Positions 34,062 to 44,904 of a stretch of 64,000 bases of DNA are shown here, piece after piece. Position numbers and translations under genes: made by a program. How positions within the stretch are numbered: the first letter of the stretch is position 1; each line of letters begins with the position of its first letter. The notes under the pieces are model-generated. The model did not search any database. It saw only the letters and a list, made by a program, of their open reading frames with translations, and was not told the DNA's origin. The DNA lies in the NCBI RefSeq assembly GCF_024345575.1, contig NZ_JAGQBJ010000005.1:1-64000 (forward strand), in the 5' to 3' direction. The stretch comes from Cyanobium sp. Morenito 9A2. GTDB taxonomy: Bacteria; Cyanobacteriota; Cyanobacteriia; PCC-6307; Cyanobiaceae.

Positions 34062-35747
34062 TCAGCCGAGGAGGCCGTCATCGACGCGGTGCCGCCCCAG
34101 CGTTGCCGCGACGGCCATCGGTGTGCAGGCGCCAGCACCCTCCTCGCACGCCGTCCTCCGGCCGGCCTGGGCATGGTCAAGGGCGATCGCCGCCAGGAGG
34201 GCGCTGAAGGAGGCCGCGGCGCCCCTCGCCGCAACGCCCTCGGCCCCTGTGCAGGCATCAGCATCGGCCATTCCACCCGCCAATGCCATGGCCCCCCGTC
34301 CAGCGGCGTAGCCCGCGAGCACATCGCCCAGACCCGCACGGGCACTGACGGCCTCGGCCTCGATCAGCTGCCAGCGGTGTCCAAGGGGACTGGCCACCAC
34401 CGTGCGCGCGCCTTTGAGCAGCACCGTGGCGCCACTGGTGGCCGCTGCTTCCGCCGCAGCCGCCAGCGGCGGCCGTTCGGCCAGTGCAGGGAACAACCGG
34501 GCGAATTCACCCCTGTGGGGGGTGAGCCAGGTGGGCCCCTGCCTGCCCTGGAGCCAGTCCACTGCGGCTCCCGAGGTGCGCTGGGCCAGGCGGTTGAGTC
34601 CATCGGCATCGAGCACCAACAGCCCGGAAAAAACCTGAAGCGCGACCCAGGCTCCCTCCTCCTTGGCAGCGGCGTTCGAAAAACCGCGCTCGAGACCGCT
34701 GGCCTTGGCGCCCGTACCGATCCCCGGCCCGAGCAGCACCGCATCAAGCCGCTCCAGGATCCCCGGGACCGCCAGCGCCCCCAACTGAAGGTGACCGTCG
34801 TGAGCGCAGGCCAGGGCTTGCTCCACAACCACATGGGGCTGCACGGCCCAGAGCCCTTCGGCCACGGCCTCGGGCAAGGCCGCTCGAAGACTGCCGCAGC
34901 CGCTGGCGCTGGCCCCGAGCAGCGCCAGCGGGGCGGCACCGCGGTAGCGCTCGCTGCCGCACACCACCAACAGCCGGCCACGGCCGTACTTGGCCTGCTC
35001 CGGTCCCAACCGTGGCGACGGCGCCCCGCGTCGATCGGCGGCGGCCAGGGCCAGGGGCTGCTCGGGCGGCAGGGCTTCGAAAAGTCGCTCGGGCAGGCCC
35101 AGGTCCAGGCGCCGCAGCTCCCCCACCCAAGCAAGGGCCGGATCCTGCACCAGGCCCAGCTTGAGCAGGCCGAGGCAGTAGGTGATGCGGGCGCAGGCGG
35201 CGACACGGCCCAGGAGCTGGCCGCTGTCGGAGCAGAGGCCACTGGGGACATCAAGGGCCACCAACCGGCCGGGCCGCCGGCACTGGCGCTCGGCCAGGAG
35301 CTCTTCAAGCGAGTCATCCAACGGCCGGCTCTGCCCCATGCCGAACAGGGCGTCGATCCAGAGGGCCGCTTCGGCTGGATCGGGGGCGACGCTGAGCGGC
35401 TCAATACCCATCCAGAGGGCGCACTCCAGGTGCCGGGCCGTGAGGGGCTTGGGACGCTCGAACGGGTTCCAGACCCGCACCGGAACGCCTGCCAGCCAAA
35501 GCTCCCGGGCCACCACCAGACCGTCGCCGCCGTTGTGGCCTGGGCCCACCAGCACCGTCACCCCGCTCTCCAGCAGCGAGGGCGCATCAAGCAGCGCCGC
35601 GCTGATCGCCAGGGCCGCCTTCTCCATCAGCGCTTCCACCGGCAGGCCGTGGGCGAAAAGGTCCGCTTCAATCGCCGCCATCTGGGCCGAGCTCACCATC
35701 AGATGGGCGGCATCCCGCCGGGGCCAGGGGGCATGGAGCGCGCTCAT
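34062..35747 (-). CDS. nnr: Bifunctional NAD(P)HX epimerase/dehydratase (YjeF/Nnr)
   Basis: The protein repairs hydrated NAD(P)H. The N-terminal epimerase domain contains [23 protein letters not shown] (two parts, about 65-88), [11 protein letters not shown] and [14 protein letters not shown]. The C-terminal ADP/ATP-dependent dehydratase has [24 protein letters not shown] (two parts), [27 protein letters not shown] and the Gly-rich [19 protein letters not shown]. The 561 aa fit the fused form. It is divergent from mnmA. Confidence 0.94.
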   Translation of the reverse strand: MSALHAPWPRRDAAHLMVSSAQMAAIEADLFAHGLPVEALMEKAALAISAALLDAPSLLESGVTVLVGPGHNGGDGLVVARELWLAGVPVRVWNPFERPKPLTARHLECALWMGIEPLSVAPDPAEAALWIDALFGMGQSRPLDDSLEELLAERQCRRPGRLVALDVPSGLCSDSGQLLGRVAACARITYCLGLLKLGLVQDPALAWVGELRRLDLGLPERLFEALPPEQPLALAAADRRGAPSPRLGPEQAKYGRGRLLVVCGSERYRGAAPLALLGASASGCGSLRAALPEAVAEGLWAVQPHVVVEQALACAHDGHLQLGALAVPGILERLDAVLLGPGIGTGAKASGLERGFSNAAAKEEGAWVALQVFSGLLVLDADGLNRLAQRTSGAAVDWLQGRQGPTWLTPHRGEFARLFPALAERPPLAAAAEAAATSGATVLLKGARTVVASPLGHRWQLIEAEAVSARAGLGDVLAGYAAGRGAMALAGGMADADACTGAEGVAARGAAASFSALLAAIALDHAQAGRRTACEEGAGACTPMAVAATLGRHRVDDGLLG

Positions 35748-35812
35748 GGGGGGACGTCCTTCAGGCGGGGGAGCGGTGTCGGTTCCATGATGGGGATTCC
35801 CGTCGCCTCGAC

Positions 35813-36961
35813 TTGAGCACCGCTTCTCTGCAGACCGGTTTCAGCCGTCCCCCCGCCACCGCGGCCGGAGCCGAGGCCTTGGCGCGCCTGGCCGCCTGGC
35901 CCGGGGAACGGCGGGTGGCGGTGGGGCTCTCCGGCGGCGTCGACAGCTCCCTCACCGCCGCCCTCCTGGTGCAGGCGGGCTGGCAGGTGGAAGGCCTCAC
36001 GCTCTGGCTGATGAGTGGCAAGGGCTCCTGCTGCGCTGAAGGGCTGGTGGACGCCGCCGGCATCTGCGACCAGTTGGGGGTGCCCCACCACGTGGTCGAT
36101 TCCCGAGAGCGCTTCCGCGAGCAGATCGTTGAGTTTCTCGTCACGGGCTACGGCGAAGGGGTGACCCCGCTGCCCTGCTCCCGTTGCAACCGGGAGGTGA
36201 AATTTGCGCCGATGTTGGCCTGGGCCAGCGCCGAGCGCGGCCTTGGCCGGCTCGCCACCGGCCACTACGCCCGCACACGCCCGGCCGAGGAATCCGCCAA
36301 TGGCCGCACCCAGCTGCTGCGCGGCCTCGACGCCCACAAGGACCAGAGCTATTTCCTCTATGGCCTCTCCCAGGAGGTGCTCTCGAGGCTGGTGTTTCCC
36401 CTTGGTGAACTCACCAAGGCCGACACCCGCGCCGAGGCGGAGCGCTACGGCCTGCGCACCGCCGCCAAGCCCGAGAGCCAGGACCTCTGCCTGGCGGACC
36501 ACCACGGCTCGATGAAGGCGTTCCTGGATGCCTACCTGCCGCCGCGCCCGGGGGAGATCGTGCTGGCCGACGGCACCGTGCTGGGGAGCCACGACGGCAT
36601 TGAGCACTTCACGATCGGCCAGCGCAAGGGACTGGGGGTGGCCTGGAGCGAGCCCCTGCACGTGGTGCGCCTCGACGGGGCCCTGAACCGGGTGGTGGTC
36701 GCCCCCAGGGCCGAGGCGGCTCGATCCTCTTGCCAGCTCGACGAACTCAACTGGGTGTCGATCGAGGCTCCGGATGGGCCCCTGGAGGTGGAGGTGCAGG
36801 TGCGTTACCGCAGTCTTCCGGAGCGGGGCTTGCTTGCTCCGGAGGCAGGGGGCCAATGGACGCTCGAGTTTGCCGAGCCCCAGTTCTCGATCACGCCGGG
36901 GCAGGCGGCCGTCTTCTACGACGGTGAGTTGCTCCTGGGGGGTGGCTTGATCCAGCGCTGA
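35813..36961 (+). CDS. mnmA: tRNA-uridine 2-sulfurtransferase MnmA
   Basis: The enzyme thiolates U34 of tRNA-Lys, -Glu and -Gln. The PP-loop [18 protein letters not shown] lies near residue 40. The catalytic Cys pair is in [14 protein letters not shown] (about 120) and [12 protein letters not shown] (about 225). GHYART and [27 protein letters not shown] (two parts) are conserved. A TTG start is used; no better start is seen, and the family begins not far before the PP-loop. It has 382 aa. Confidence 0.95.
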   Translation: MSTASLQTGFSRPPATAAGAEALARLAAWPGERRVAVGLSGGVDSSLTAALLVQAGWQVEGLTLWLMSGKGSCCAEGLVDAAGICDQLGVPHHVVDSRERFREQIVEFLVTGYGEGVTPLPCSRCNREVKFAPMLAWASAERGLGRLATGHYARTRPAEESANGRTQLLRGLDAHKDQSYFLYGLSQEVLSRLVFPLGELTKADTRAEAERYGLRTAAKPESQDLCLADHHGSMKAFLDAYLPPRPGEIVLADGTVLGSHDGIEHFTIGQRKGLGVAWSEPLHVVRLDGALNRVVVAPRAEAARSSCQLDELNWVSIEAPDGPLEVEVQVRYRSLPERGLLAPEAGGQWTLEFAEPQFSITPGQAAVFYDGELLLGGGLIQR

Positions 36962-36981
36962 GTCCCGCCCATTGGGATGGT

Positions 36982-37263
36982 TCACCAGTGGGGGTCACTG
37001 GCCAGTTCCACCTGGAGCCGTCCGCTGCGGGCCCTCGGCACCGTGGCGATGCAGGCGCGCACCACGCGGCCGTTGACCTCGATTTCGCAGGCACCGCAGC
37101 TGCCCGTCAGGCAGCCGGTGGGAATGGCCAGCCCCGCCGCCGCCGCCGCCGGCAGCCAGTCCTGGCCCACCTCGGCCGAGCCCGTGGCTCCCCCCGGCCA
37201 GATCACCTCGATGGTGGCCTTGCTTCCCATGGCGGTTGCCGCGGCCCAGTCCTGACCCATCAT
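36982..37263 (-). CDS. Plant-type [2Fe-2S] ferredoxin-like protein
   Basis: A 93-aa protein with the cluster motif C-x4-C-x2-C in PTGCLTGSCGACEIEV and a fourth Cys in VVRACIATVP. It is shorter and more divergent than PetF, so it is an alternative ferredoxin rather than the main photosynthetic carrier. The electron partner is unknown. Candidate starts are 37263 (MMGQDW), 37260 and 37230 (MGSKATIEVIWPGG, which would best match other ferredoxins). It converges on mnmA with a 20-nt gap. Confidence 0.88.
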   Translation of the reverse strand: MMGQDWAAATAMGSKATIEVIWPGGATGSAEVGQDWLPAAAAAGLAIPTGCLTGSCGACEIEVNGRVVRACIATVPRARSGRLQVELASDPHW

Positions 37264-37369
37264 CGACACAGCGACGGCTGATCCCTGTGCCCGATGCGCC
37301 TGAGCACGTCGAGCGGTAGAAGGAGCTGTTTGAGCGGGCCGGTCGTCGCCTGGGGAGGAGCCGCACCCT

Positions 37370-38210
37370 GTGCCGGGCGCAGCCAGCCGGCTCACGGCCC
37401 GCAGCTACGTGCTCGTGGCCGGGGACGGCCGTTTGCTGGCCCGCATCCCCCTGGCTCAGCTGGGGTTGCCCTGGCAATGGGGCGATCCGACGGAGCCCCC
37501 CTGGCAACGGTTGGGCCTGATGCCAGTGGCCACCGCGCTCTCCCTGCTCCTGAACGCCCTGTCCCCCTGGTGCCGCTGGGTGTTGGCGTACGGCTCTGGT
37601 TCCATGAGTTCGGCCATGCCATGGTGGCCTCGTGGAGTGGCCGGCGGGCCTTGCCACTCCCCATCGGCTGGACCAGCGCCGATCGGGAGCGCTCCGTCCT
37701 GGTCGTGATGCTGGTGCTGCTGTTGGAGCTGGTGCTGCTCACCCTGGCCTGGCGGGAGCGCCGGGCGTACATGGCCCTCCTGGCATGCTCCCTGATCGCC
37801 ACCCAACTGGCGGCGGTGGTCTCCCTGGGGGGAAAACCCTACGCACCCCTGATGGCCTGGGGCGGCGTGGCGGGTGAGTTCGTGCTGCCTACGATCCTGA
37901 TCACCGGCGGCCTATTCAGCGTACCGACCTACTTCCGCTGGCCGCTGCTGCGCTTTCCGGCCGTGCTGGGGGGAAGCCTCACCTTCTGGTAGGCAATGGC
38001 GGAGTGGCGCGGGATCGCCGCCGACAGCAGGCCCCTGCCCCTGGGCAGCCTCTGGGCGGTGAAGGTGCCGGTGACATCGACCGGCTGTTGGCGGCCGGAT
38101 GGAGTACCCGGGCCATCACCAGCTCGTACGTGAACCTCGGCCAAAGCTGCCTGATGATCATCCTGACGTTCTACGGTCTGCGCCAGTGGCAGGCCCATCG
38201 GGGCCATTAG
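37370..38210 (+). pseudogene. Broken HExxH membrane metalloprotease-like gene
   Basis: Three consecutive frames make one protein. Frame 1 (GTG at 37370) reads RSYVLVAGDGRLLARIPLAQ to SPWCRWVLA. Frame 2 picks up at about 37588 with VRLWFHEFGHAMVASWSGR (zinc motif HEFGH) and four hydrophobic spans to GGSLTFW, where TAG (37990-37992) stops it. Frame 3, from about 38057, gives GDIDRLLAAGWSTRAITSSY and ends at 38210. Both frame changes need one extra base. The likely ancestor is an intramembrane M50-like protease, now inactive unless sequencing errors are responsible. Confidence 0.75.
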
Positions 38211-39751
38211 GGCGGGCCCAGCAGCGGCGCCAGATCGACGTGCGCTTCGAAGGCATCCGCGAGCCGATCGAGCAGGGCTTCCCGCTGGCGGCCGTGGTGG
38301 GGCTGGCGCTCGCTCAAGGGAAGCAATCGGCGCCGCTGGCGGAGCTGGTTGAGCCAGCGGCGCCGCCAGGGCCCCGCTTCGAACACACCATGCAGGTAGG
38401 TGCCCGCCACCTGACCGCCGCAGTCGCCCCAGGGAAGCCACCAGCCCAGGCCCCCATCGCTCGCCAGCGGCTGAGCCGGAGCTCGCCCGTGGTCCAGGGG
38501 GCCGGTGGCGCCCCGGTGCAGTTCGAAACCCTCCAGCTCCAGGGGTGATCCCGGCGGCCAAAGGGCCGTCGCGCGGTGCTGGCGCAGGGTTTTACTAGCG
38601 CCAAAACGGGTGCGAAGCGGTAGGAGCCCCAGACCCTTCACCACGCCAACGGTGGGCACTCCCCCCTCCAGGCCATCGGGGTCGAGCAGCTCGGCGCCCA
38701 GCATCTGCATGCCGCCGCAGAGCCCGAACACGTGGCCCCCGCCGGCCAGGTAAGTCTTGAGTTGCTCCTCCAGCCCCGCTGCTTTCAGCGCCTCCAGATC
38801 GCGCAGAGTCTGTTTACTGCCAATCAGCAGCAGGGCATCCGGTTGGCCTAGGGGGTCTCCGGGGCGGATCCAGCGCAGCCTGACGCAGGGTTCCGCCTCC
38901 AGGGGATCAAGATCCGAGAAGTTGCTGATTGAAGGCAGGCGCAGCACAGCGATCTCCAGTTCCGCCTGGGGTTTGCGCGGCTTGCGCTCCAGCAGGTCAA
39001 GGGAATCTTCAGGTGGAAACAGCTCATCGAGCCAAGGCATCACACCCAGCACCGGCAGTCCCGTTTCCCGCTCCAGCCAATGCCGGCCCCCATCGAACAG
39101 TTCGCGGCGGCCGCGGAAGCGATTGATCAGCAATCCCTTGATCAAGGGGCGCTCCACCGGCCGCAACAGGGCCAGTGTGCCGACGATCTGGGCGAACACC
39201 CCGCCGCGCTCGATGTCGGCCACCAGCAGACAACGGGCCCGCAGAAACTGGGCCAGGCGCAGGTTGGTGAGATCCCTGGGCTGCAGGTTCACCTCCACCG
39301 GGCTGCCCGCGCCCTCCAGCACCAGTCGGCCGCCGGGGTGGGCCGAGCGCAGCGCATCGAGCCCCGATCGGATGGCCTTCCAGCCCGGCTTGAACCAGTC
39401 GCGGTAGTAGTCCTCGGCGCGGGCGACCCCCACCGAGCTCCCCAGATGGATCACTTCACTGGTGCTGTCCCCCTGGGGCTTGAGCAGCACCGGGTTCATG
39501 GCCACCTCGGGCTCCAGCCCGGCGGCCCAGGCCTGCAGCGCCTGGGAATAGGCCATCTCTCCGCCGCTGGGATCCACCCAGGCGTTGAGGCTCATGTTCT
39601 GCCCCTTGAAGGGCAAGGGGGTCTCGCCCCGACGCTTGAGCACCCGGCAGAGGGCGGCGGTCATCAGTGATTTACCCGCGCCGCTGCTGGTGCCCAACAC
39701 CATCAAGGGGCTTGGGCCGCCCCCGGTGGCCAACGGAACCGGAGTTCTCAC
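38207..39751 (-). CDS. cobQ: Adenosylcobyric acid synthase CobQ
   Basis: The enzyme amidates four side-chain carboxylates of the corrin ring using glutamine. The N-terminal synthetase domain has [20 protein letters not shown] and [12 protein letters not shown]. The C-terminal triad glutaminase has the nucleophile Cys in [13 protein letters not shown] and a His in GTYLHGVFE. The 514 aa are typical. The start codon GTG overlaps the stop of the upstream Npun_F0494-like gene (GTGA). Confidence 0.96.
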   Translation of the reverse strand: MRTPVPLATGGGPSPLMVLGTSSGAGKSLMTAALCRVLKRRGETPLPFKGQNMSLNAWVDPSGGEMAYSQALQAWAAGLEPEVAMNPVLLKPQGDSTSEVIHLGSSVGVARAEDYYRDWFKPGWKAIRSGLDALRSAHPGGRLVLEGAGSPVEVNLQPRDLTNLRLAQFLRARCLLVADIERGGVFAQIVGTLALLRPVERPLIKGLLINRFRGRRELFDGGRHWLERETGLPVLGVMPWLDELFPPEDSLDLLERKPRKPQAELEIAVLRLPSISNFSDLDPLEAEPCVRLRWIRPGDPLGQPDALLLIGSKQTLRDLEALKAAGLEEQLKTYLAGGGHVFGLCGGMQMLGAELLDPDGLEGGVPTVGVVKGLGLLPLRTRFGASKTLRQHRATALWPPGSPLELEGFELHRGATGPLDHGRAPAQPLASDGGLGWWLPWGDCGGQVAGTYLHGVFEAGPWRRRWLNQLRQRRRLLPLSERQPHHGRQREALLDRLADAFEAHVDLAPLLGPP

Positions 39752-40164
39752 AGGGGCCAGTGGCGGCGCAGGGCGTCGCGGAGTCGGGCGAGGGGGCCGG
39801 CGCTGGGGATCTCACCGGGCCATTGACGCAGCAGCTCCCGGCCCATGGGGGTGAGCCGCACCCGATCGGTGAGGCCTTGGCCATCCACCTCCCAGCGGAT
39901 CAACCCAAGGCGAATCAACCAGGCCAGGTGATCCTCAGCGGCTCGACGGCTCAGGGGCCGCCCTCTCAACGTGGGCACGGCCTCCGCGGCACTGAGCAGT
40001 TCGGCGTCCACGCCTCCCGCCGCCAAGCGCTCATAGAAGGCACGGCGAAAGGGCAGGCAGCCCATGGCCCGCCAGGCCCGCGCCCGGGAGTGCCGATCGC
40101 CGTCGATCAGCTCCGGATGGGCCTCTGGGGCGGGCCCCTTGGTAGGAGGTTGGGTCAGGCTCAC
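39748..40164 (-). CDS. Npun_F0494-like small protein
   Basis: A 138-aa protein resembling the cyanobacterial Npun_F0494 family: [20 protein letters not shown] and [38 protein letters not shown] (in parts). The helical C-terminal half looks like a winged helix, so DNA binding is possible but unproven. A GTG at 40164 is chosen; it keeps clear of the divergent maf. Its stop overlaps the cobQ start by 4 nt, so the two are translationally coupled. Confidence 0.7.
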   Translation of the reverse strand: MSLTQPPTKGPAPEAHPELIDGDRHSRARAWRAMGCLPFRRAFYERLAAGGVDAELLSAAEAVPTLRGRPLSRRAAEDHLAWLIRLGLIRWEVDGQGLTDRVRLTPMGRELLRQWPGEIPSAGPLARLRDALRRHWPL

Positions 40165-40233
40165 GTGGGGAAGGCGGGTAGGCCTCTGCCAACTGCTGCC
40201 ATTCTCAGGGGCCGCCTGGCTCGAACGTCGCCG

Positions 40234-40800
40234 ATGCTTGTGCTCGCCTCCGCCTCCCCCGCCCGCCATCGTCTGCTGGAGCAGGCCGCCATCCCCCACC
40301 GGATCCGCGTCAGCGGCGTCGATGAGGAGGCGATCCCGGCCGCTGAACCGACCGAGCTGGTGCGGCGTCTGGCCCAGGCCAAGGCCGAAGCGGTGGCAGC
40401 ACTGGAAGGGGAGTTGGGGCCGCTGCCGGTGCTGGGCTGCGATTCACTGCTGACGTTCGATGGCGAGGTGTTTGGCAAGCCCCGGGATGCCACCGAAGCC
40501 GAGGCGCGCTGGCACCGCATGGCCGGCCACTGGGGGGAACTCCACACGGGCCACTGCCTGCGGTGTCCCGGCCGTGCGCCGCTGCTGTCCACGGTCACCA
40601 CCCGGGTGCTGTTTGCTCCGCTAGGGGCCGAAGAGATCAGCACCTACGTGGCCAGTGGTGAGCCCTTGCAGTGCGCTGGGGGCTTTGCCCTCGAGGGCCG
40701 CGGCGGTCTGCATGTGGAGCGGATCGAGGGCTGCTTCAGCAACGTGATCGGCCTGAGCCTGCCGCTGTTGCGGCGCTGGCTCCTGGTTGTGCGGACTTGA
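40234..40800 (+). CDS. Maf-family nucleotide pyrophosphatase
   Basis: A 188-aa house-cleaning pyrophosphatase that hydrolyses non-canonical nucleotides. It opens [20 protein letters not shown] and contains [19 protein letters not shown] with the catalytic Asp, [14 protein letters not shown] and [26 protein letters not shown] (two parts). The ATG at 40234 is at the conserved N-terminus. It is divergent from the Npun_F0494-like gene. Confidence 0.92.
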   Translation: MLVLASASPARHRLLEQAAIPHRIRVSGVDEEAIPAAEPTELVRRLAQAKAEAVAALEGELGPLPVLGCDSLLTFDGEVFGKPRDATEAEARWHRMAGHWGELHTGHCLRCPGRAPLLSTVTTRVLFAPLGAEEISTYVASGEPLQCAGGFALEGRGGLHVERIEGCFSNVIGLSLPLLRRWLLVVRT

Positions 40801-40870
40801 CCCGTACCGCGCCGCTCGAGACCTCTGCAGAAGGCCACAACCCTGATGGTCGGGGCTGGCCGGTTCGCCA

Positions 40871-40899
40871 TAAAAAACCCCCCGACGAAGCGGGGGGTT
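40871..40899 (-). terminator. Strong terminator of psbD-psbC
   Basis: The minus strand reads AACCCCCCG-CTTCGT-CGGGGGGTT followed by T's: a 9-bp perfect stem, a hexaloop and a T run, 30 nt after the psbC stop. It is the end of the psbDC transcript. Confidence 0.9.
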
Positions 40900-40928
40900 A
40901 AGGGATTGATGGAGCCTGGAAGCCGGGC

Positions 40929-42317
40929 TCAGTCGAGGTCAGGCATGGCCAGGGTGGGCTCGGCCTGACGGTCGATGCCCTTCTCAAATCCAGCAGCGGC
41001 GGCGCGGGCGCGACCGGCGTGCCAGAGGTGACCCACTAGGAAGAAGAAGGCGAGAATGAACTGAGTGGCCGACAGCCACTGGCGAACATTCACGAAATTC
41101 ACCGAGTTTGGTTCGGTGATGATGCCGCCCACCGAGTTAATGGAGGCGTTGGGGGCGTGGGTCATGTATTCAGCCGCGCGGCGCACTTGCCAGGGCTGAA
41201 TGTCGTTCTGGAGCTTGTCGAGGCTCAGGCCATTGGGGCCGCGCAGGGGCTCCAGCCAGGGGCCACGGAAATCCCAGAAGCGCATGGTTTCACCACCGAA
41301 GATGATCTCGCCGGTGGGGGAGCGCATCAGGTACTTGCCCAGGCCAGTGGGGCCCATGGCCGAACCGATGTTGGCGCCGAGGCGCTGGTCGCGCACCAGG
41401 AAGGTGAAGCTCTGGGCCTGGGAGGACTCGGCGTTGGTGGGGCCGTAGAACTCAGAGGGATAGGCGGTGTTGTTGAACCAGATGTAGGTGCTAGCAATGA
41501 AGCTCATCAGGCTCAGGGCGCCGAGGCTGTAACTCAGGTAGGCCTCACCGTTCCAGATGAAGGCGCGACGCACCCAGCCGAAGGGCTTGGTGATGACGTG
41601 CCAGATGCCACCGAAGATGCAGATCAGGCCGATCCAGATGTGGCCACCGATGATGTCTTCCATGGAGTTCACCCCGATGATCCAACCTTCACCGCCGAAG
41701 GGGGCACGGGTGAGATAACCGAAGATCACTCCGGGGCTGAGGGTGGGGTTGGTGATCACCCGCACATCGCCGCCACCGGGGGCCCAGGTGTCATAGACAC
41801 CGCCGAAGAACATCGCCTTGAACACCAGCAGCAGCGCACCGACACCCAGAAGGATGAGGTGGTAGCCAATGATGTTGGTCATCTGGTTCTTATCGCGCCA
41901 ATCCTGGGCGAAGAACGCGGAGTAGTTCTCGAGGATCTCGGGGCCGCGGAGGGCGTGGTACAGGCCGCCGAGACCGAGCACGGCAGAGCTGATCAGGTGC
42001 AGCACCCCCACCACAAAGAACGGATAGAGATCGGTGACCTCACCACCGGGGCCGACGCCGTAGCCAAGGGTGGCCACGTGGGGAAACAGGATCAGGCCCT
42101 GTTCGTACATGGGCTTGTCGAAGGTGAAGTGACTCACTTCGAACAGCATCATCGCCCCAGCCCAGAAGACCATCAGGCCAGCGTGGGCCACATGGGCGCC
42201 CAACAGACGTCCAGAGAGGTTGATGAGGCGGGCATTGCCCGCCCACCAGGCGTAACCGGTGGAGTCGAGGTCCTTGCCCCCGACCGACACCAGGTTGGGA
42301 TTAGAGAGCGTTACCAC
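40929..42317 (-). CDS. psbC: Photosystem II CP43 chlorophyll protein
   Basis: The inner antenna of photosystem II, which holds chlorophylls in six TM helices and contributes a ligand to the Mn cluster. The sequence begins [20 protein letters not shown] and contains [20 protein letters not shown] and [17 protein letters not shown]. The large lumenal loop includes [20 protein letters not shown] and the [14 protein letters not shown] region. The GTG at 42317 (462 aa) reproduces the well-known psbD/psbC overlap, here 17 nt; the frame extends further upstream but inside psbD. Confidence 0.98.
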   Translation of the reverse strand: MVTLSNPNLVSVGGKDLDSTGYAWWAGNARLINLSGRLLGAHVAHAGLMVFWAGAMMLFEVSHFTFDKPMYEQGLILFPHVATLGYGVGPGGEVTDLYPFFVVGVLHLISSAVLGLGGLYHALRGPEILENYSAFFAQDWRDKNQMTNIIGYHLILLGVGALLLVFKAMFFGGVYDTWAPGGGDVRVITNPTLSPGVIFGYLTRAPFGGEGWIIGVNSMEDIIGGHIWIGLICIFGGIWHVITKPFGWVRRAFIWNGEAYLSYSLGALSLMSFIASTYIWFNNTAYPSEFYGPTNAESSQAQSFTFLVRDQRLGANIGSAMGPTGLGKYLMRSPTGEIIFGGETMRFWDFRGPWLEPLRGPNGLSLDKLQNDIQPWQVRRAAEYMTHAPNASINSVGGIITEPNSVNFVNVRQWLSATQFILAFFFLVGHLWHAGRARAAAAGFEKGIDRQAEPTLAMPDLD

Positions 42318-43359
42318 GGGGCAGAACCTCTTCGGGGAAGATGAAGTTTTCGTGAGGCTGGTCAGCCGGTGCCATCCAGGCACGCAGACCTTCGTTCAGA
42401 AGAATGTTCTTCGTGTAGAAGGTTTCGAATTCGGGGTCCTCCGCGGCGCGGATCTCCTGCGACACGAAGTCGTAGGCCCGCAGGTTCAGCGCCAGGCCGA
42501 TGATGCCGATGCTGCTGGTCCACAGACCCATCACCGGCACGAACAGCATGAAGAAGTGCAGCCAGCGCTTGTTGGAGAAGGCGATCCCGAAGATCTGGCT
42601 CCAGAAGCGGTTGGCGGTGACCATCGAGTAGGTCTCCTCTTCCTGGGTGGGCTCAAACGCCTTGAAGGTGTTCGCCTGCTCGGAATCCTCAAACAGCGTG
42701 TTCTCCACCGTGGCGCCATGGATGGCACACAGCAGCGCACCGCCCAGAATCCCCGCCACACCCATCATGTGGAAGGGGTTCAGCGTCCAGTTGTGGAAGC
42801 CCTGCAGGAACAGCAGGAAGCGGAAGATCGCCGCCACGCCGAAACTGGGAGCGAAGAACCAGCTGTTCTGACCCAGCGGGTAGATCAGGAACACGCTCAC
42901 GAACACCGCGATCGGGCCCGAGAAGGCGATCGCGTTGTAGGGGCGGATGCCCACCAGCCGGGCAATCTCGAACTGACGCAGCATGAAGCCGATCAGAGCG
43001 AAGGCACCGTGCAGAGCCACGAACGGCCAGAGACCTCCGAGCTGAACCCAGCGCACGAAATCACCCTGGGCCTCGGGGCCCCAAAGCAAAATCAGGCTGT
43101 GCCCAAGGGCATCGGCCGGAGAACTCACCGCGGCGGTGAGGAAGTTGCAGCCCTCCAGGTAGCTGCTGGCAATGCCGTGGGTGTACCAGGAGGTGGCGAA
43201 GGTGGTGCCGGTCAGCCAGCCGCCCAGAGCCAGATAGGCCGTGGGAAACAGCAGCAGACCCGACCACCCCACGAAAACGAAGCGATCGCGCTTGAGCCAG
43301 TCATCGAGGACGTCGAACCATCCCCGGGCCGAAGGCGCGCGCCCTACAGCAATCGTCAT
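42301..43359 (-). CDS. psbD: Photosystem II D2 protein
   Basis: A reaction-centre protein that binds QA, chlorophylls and non-heme iron together with D1. The 352 aa start at [20 protein letters not shown] and include [38 protein letters not shown], the iron-ligand helices with [15 protein letters not shown] and [18 protein letters not shown], and the C-terminus [16 protein letters not shown]. The open frame continues above the ATG at 43359, but D2 starts there. Only this psbD copy is in the window; cyanobacteria often have a second one elsewhere. Confidence 0.98.
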   Translation of the reverse strand: MTIAVGRAPSARGWFDVLDDWLKRDRFVFVGWSGLLLFPTAYLALGGWLTGTTFATSWYTHGIASSYLEGCNFLTAAVSSPADALGHSLILLWGPEAQGDFVRWVQLGGLWPFVALHGAFALIGFMLRQFEIARLVGIRPYNAIAFSGPIAVFVSVFLIYPLGQNSWFFAPSFGVAAIFRFLLFLQGFHNWTLNPFHMMGVAGILGGALLCAIHGATVENTLFEDSEQANTFKAFEPTQEEETYSMVTANRFWSQIFGIAFSNKRWLHFFMLFVPVMGLWTSSIGIIGLALNLRAYDFVSQEIRAAEDPEFETFYTKNILLNEGLRAWMAPADQPHENFIFPEEVLPRGNAL

Positions 43360-43405
43360 GGGTGGGAAAAGGAGCCGTGCGGGGTGGAAAACCCGCGGGC
43401 AGTGG

Positions 43406-43424
43406 GTTACCGGGCGATGGTAAC
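43406..43424. promoter_or_regulatory. Inverted repeat in the psbD 5' region
   Basis: GTTACC (43406-43411) and GGTAAC (43419-43424) are exact inverted copies around 7 nt. They lie 47-65 nt before the psbD ATG and within the psbD/ycf4 divergent region. It could be an operator or an mRNA leader stem. GTTAC resembles half of the RpaB-bound HLR1 element but is arranged as an inverted, not direct, repeat. Confidence 0.35.
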
Positions 43425-43584
43425 AACGCTGCAGGCGATCGCGAGACAGGTTGAAACGCCCCGACACCGCTCACCCCGCGGGGCTTTTAGGTATTTCTTC
43501 CCATGACCGATGCCCTCCGGAGCGTCGGTGGGGCCCCCGCGGCGCGAAGATGACGATCCGCCGCCCGCCAGGCTTCCTCCACCC

Positions 43585-44163
43585 ATGCCCTCGGTTTCCC
43601 CCTCCGCCTCCCCCGGAGCCCAGGCCTCGGCCCCTCAGCTCCTCCAGCAGGCCGTGCTTGGTTCCCGTCGCGTCTCCAACGTGCTTGTGGCCGTGCTGGT
43701 CAGCACAGGCGGCGTGGGCTTCCTGCTCACCAGTCTCTCCAGTTACCTCGGCGTGGATCTTCTGCCGATCGGCCACCCGGCCGAGCTGCTGTGGGTGCCC
43801 CAGGGGCTGGTGATGGGGGCCTACAGCCTCGCGGCCATCCTCCTGTCCACGTATCTCTGGACCGTGATCGGCCTGGACGTGGGATCAGGGGTCAACCGGT
43901 TCGACAAAGGGGCGAGCCAGTGCACGATCACCCGTCGGGGCTTCCGCCAGTGGATCCAGGTGGACCTCCCCCTGCGCGAGATCCAGGCGGTGAAGGTGGA
44001 GGTGCGTGAGGGGTTCAACCCACGCCGACGCCTCTCCCTGCGTGTTCAGGGGCGCCGCGATCTGCCACTCACCCGCGTCGGTGAACCGATCAGCCTCACG
44101 GATCTGGAGCAATCCGGAGCCGAGCTGGCCCGTTTCCTCAACGTGCCCCTCGAAGGGATCTGA
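43585..44163 (+). CDS. ycf4: Photosystem I assembly protein Ycf4
   Basis: Ycf4 is a thylakoid scaffold for PSI assembly. The 192 aa have two TM segments near the N-terminus ([25 protein letters not shown] in parts, and [19 protein letters not shown]), then the soluble part: [31 protein letters not shown] and [16 protein letters not shown]. An ATG at 43585 is preferred to 43510, which would add 25 Pro/Arg-rich residues. It is divergent from psbD. Confidence 0.95.
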   Translation: MPSVSPSASPGAQASAPQLLQQAVLGSRRVSNVLVAVLVSTGGVGFLLTSLSSYLGVDLLPIGHPAELLWVPQGLVMGAYSLAAILLSTYLWTVIGLDVGSGVNRFDKGASQCTITRRGFRQWIQVDLPLREIQAVKVEVREGFNPRRRLSLRVQGRRDLPLTRVGEPISLTDLEQSGAELARFLNVPLEGI

Positions 44164-44164
44164 C

Positions 44165-44860
44165 ATGCGAACCGTGAATCTCTTGCTGGCCGTGGTGCTG
44201 GCCCTCTGCCCTCTCACGCTCTCGGCCTGTGGAGCGGAGCAGCCCCAAAGCAATCTCGGTTGCGCCTCTGGGGCCCTGGCCTGCCTCAGTGGCACGGCTG
44301 TGGTGGCACTGTCGACCAGCAAAGGGGAGGTGCAGGTGCAACTCGATGGCAAGGCCGCCCCGCTCACGGCGGGGAATTTCGTTGATCTCGTGCGCCGAGG
44401 CGCCTACGACAACACGGTGTTCCACCGGGTGGTGCGCGAACCGGTGCCCTTCGTGGTGCAGGGGGGTGACCCCCAGAGCTCCGATTCCAAGGTGAACCCC
44501 AGCCAGTACGGCCTGGGCAGCTTCATTGACCCCGCCCTCGGGCAACCCCGCTTGATCCCCCTGGAGTTGGCCCTCAAGGGTGACGAACAGCCGCGGTACG
44601 GCCAGGTGACGGAGAGCCCCGGCCAGCTCAAGTTGGTTCATGAGCGCGGGGCCCTGGCGATGGCCCGCTCGGATGACCCCAACTCGGCCAGCGCGCAGTT
44701 TTACATCGCCCTGCGCGCCCTGCCCGAATTGGACGGCCGCTATGCGGTGTTCGGGCGAGTGATCAAGGGGATGGACGTGGTGGATCGGATCCAGCAGGGG
44801 GACAAGATCACCAAGGCCAGGTTGCTGGAGGGGGGCACCCTGGTGAAGGGCAAACCCTGA
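44165..44860 (+). CDS. Cyclophilin-type peptidyl-prolyl isomerase, lipoprotein
   Basis: A 231-aa protein with a lipoprotein signal (LLLAVVLALCPLTLSACG, lipobox LSAC) and a cyclophilin domain: GEVQVQLDGKAAPLTAGNFV, DNTVFHRVVREPVPFVVQGGDP (two parts), GALAMARSDDPNSASAQFYI and GRYAVFGRVIKGMDVVDRI. It probably assists folding at the membrane surface, in the periplasm or lumen. It follows ycf4 after one base (stop 44163, ATG 44165), so the two are co-transcribed. Confidence 0.93.
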   Translation: MRTVNLLLAVVLALCPLTLSACGAEQPQSNLGCASGALACLSGTAVVALSTSKGEVQVQLDGKAAPLTAGNFVDLVRRGAYDNTVFHRVVREPVPFVVQGGDPQSSDSKVNPSQYGLGSFIDPALGQPRLIPLELALKGDEQPRYGQVTESPGQLKLVHERGALAMARSDDPNSASAQFYIALRALPELDGRYAVFGRVIKGMDVVDRIQQGDKITKARLLEGGTLVKGKP

Positions 44861-44904
44861 CGCCCCTCGCGCCTCGCGGCCTGGCCAGGGAGCGCAGGCT
44901 CCGC

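Noticed and set aside
43485-43494. CCCCGCGGGG followed by TTTT near psbD as a terminator
   Set aside because: It is a perfect palindrome without a loop, and no plus-strand gene reads into it.
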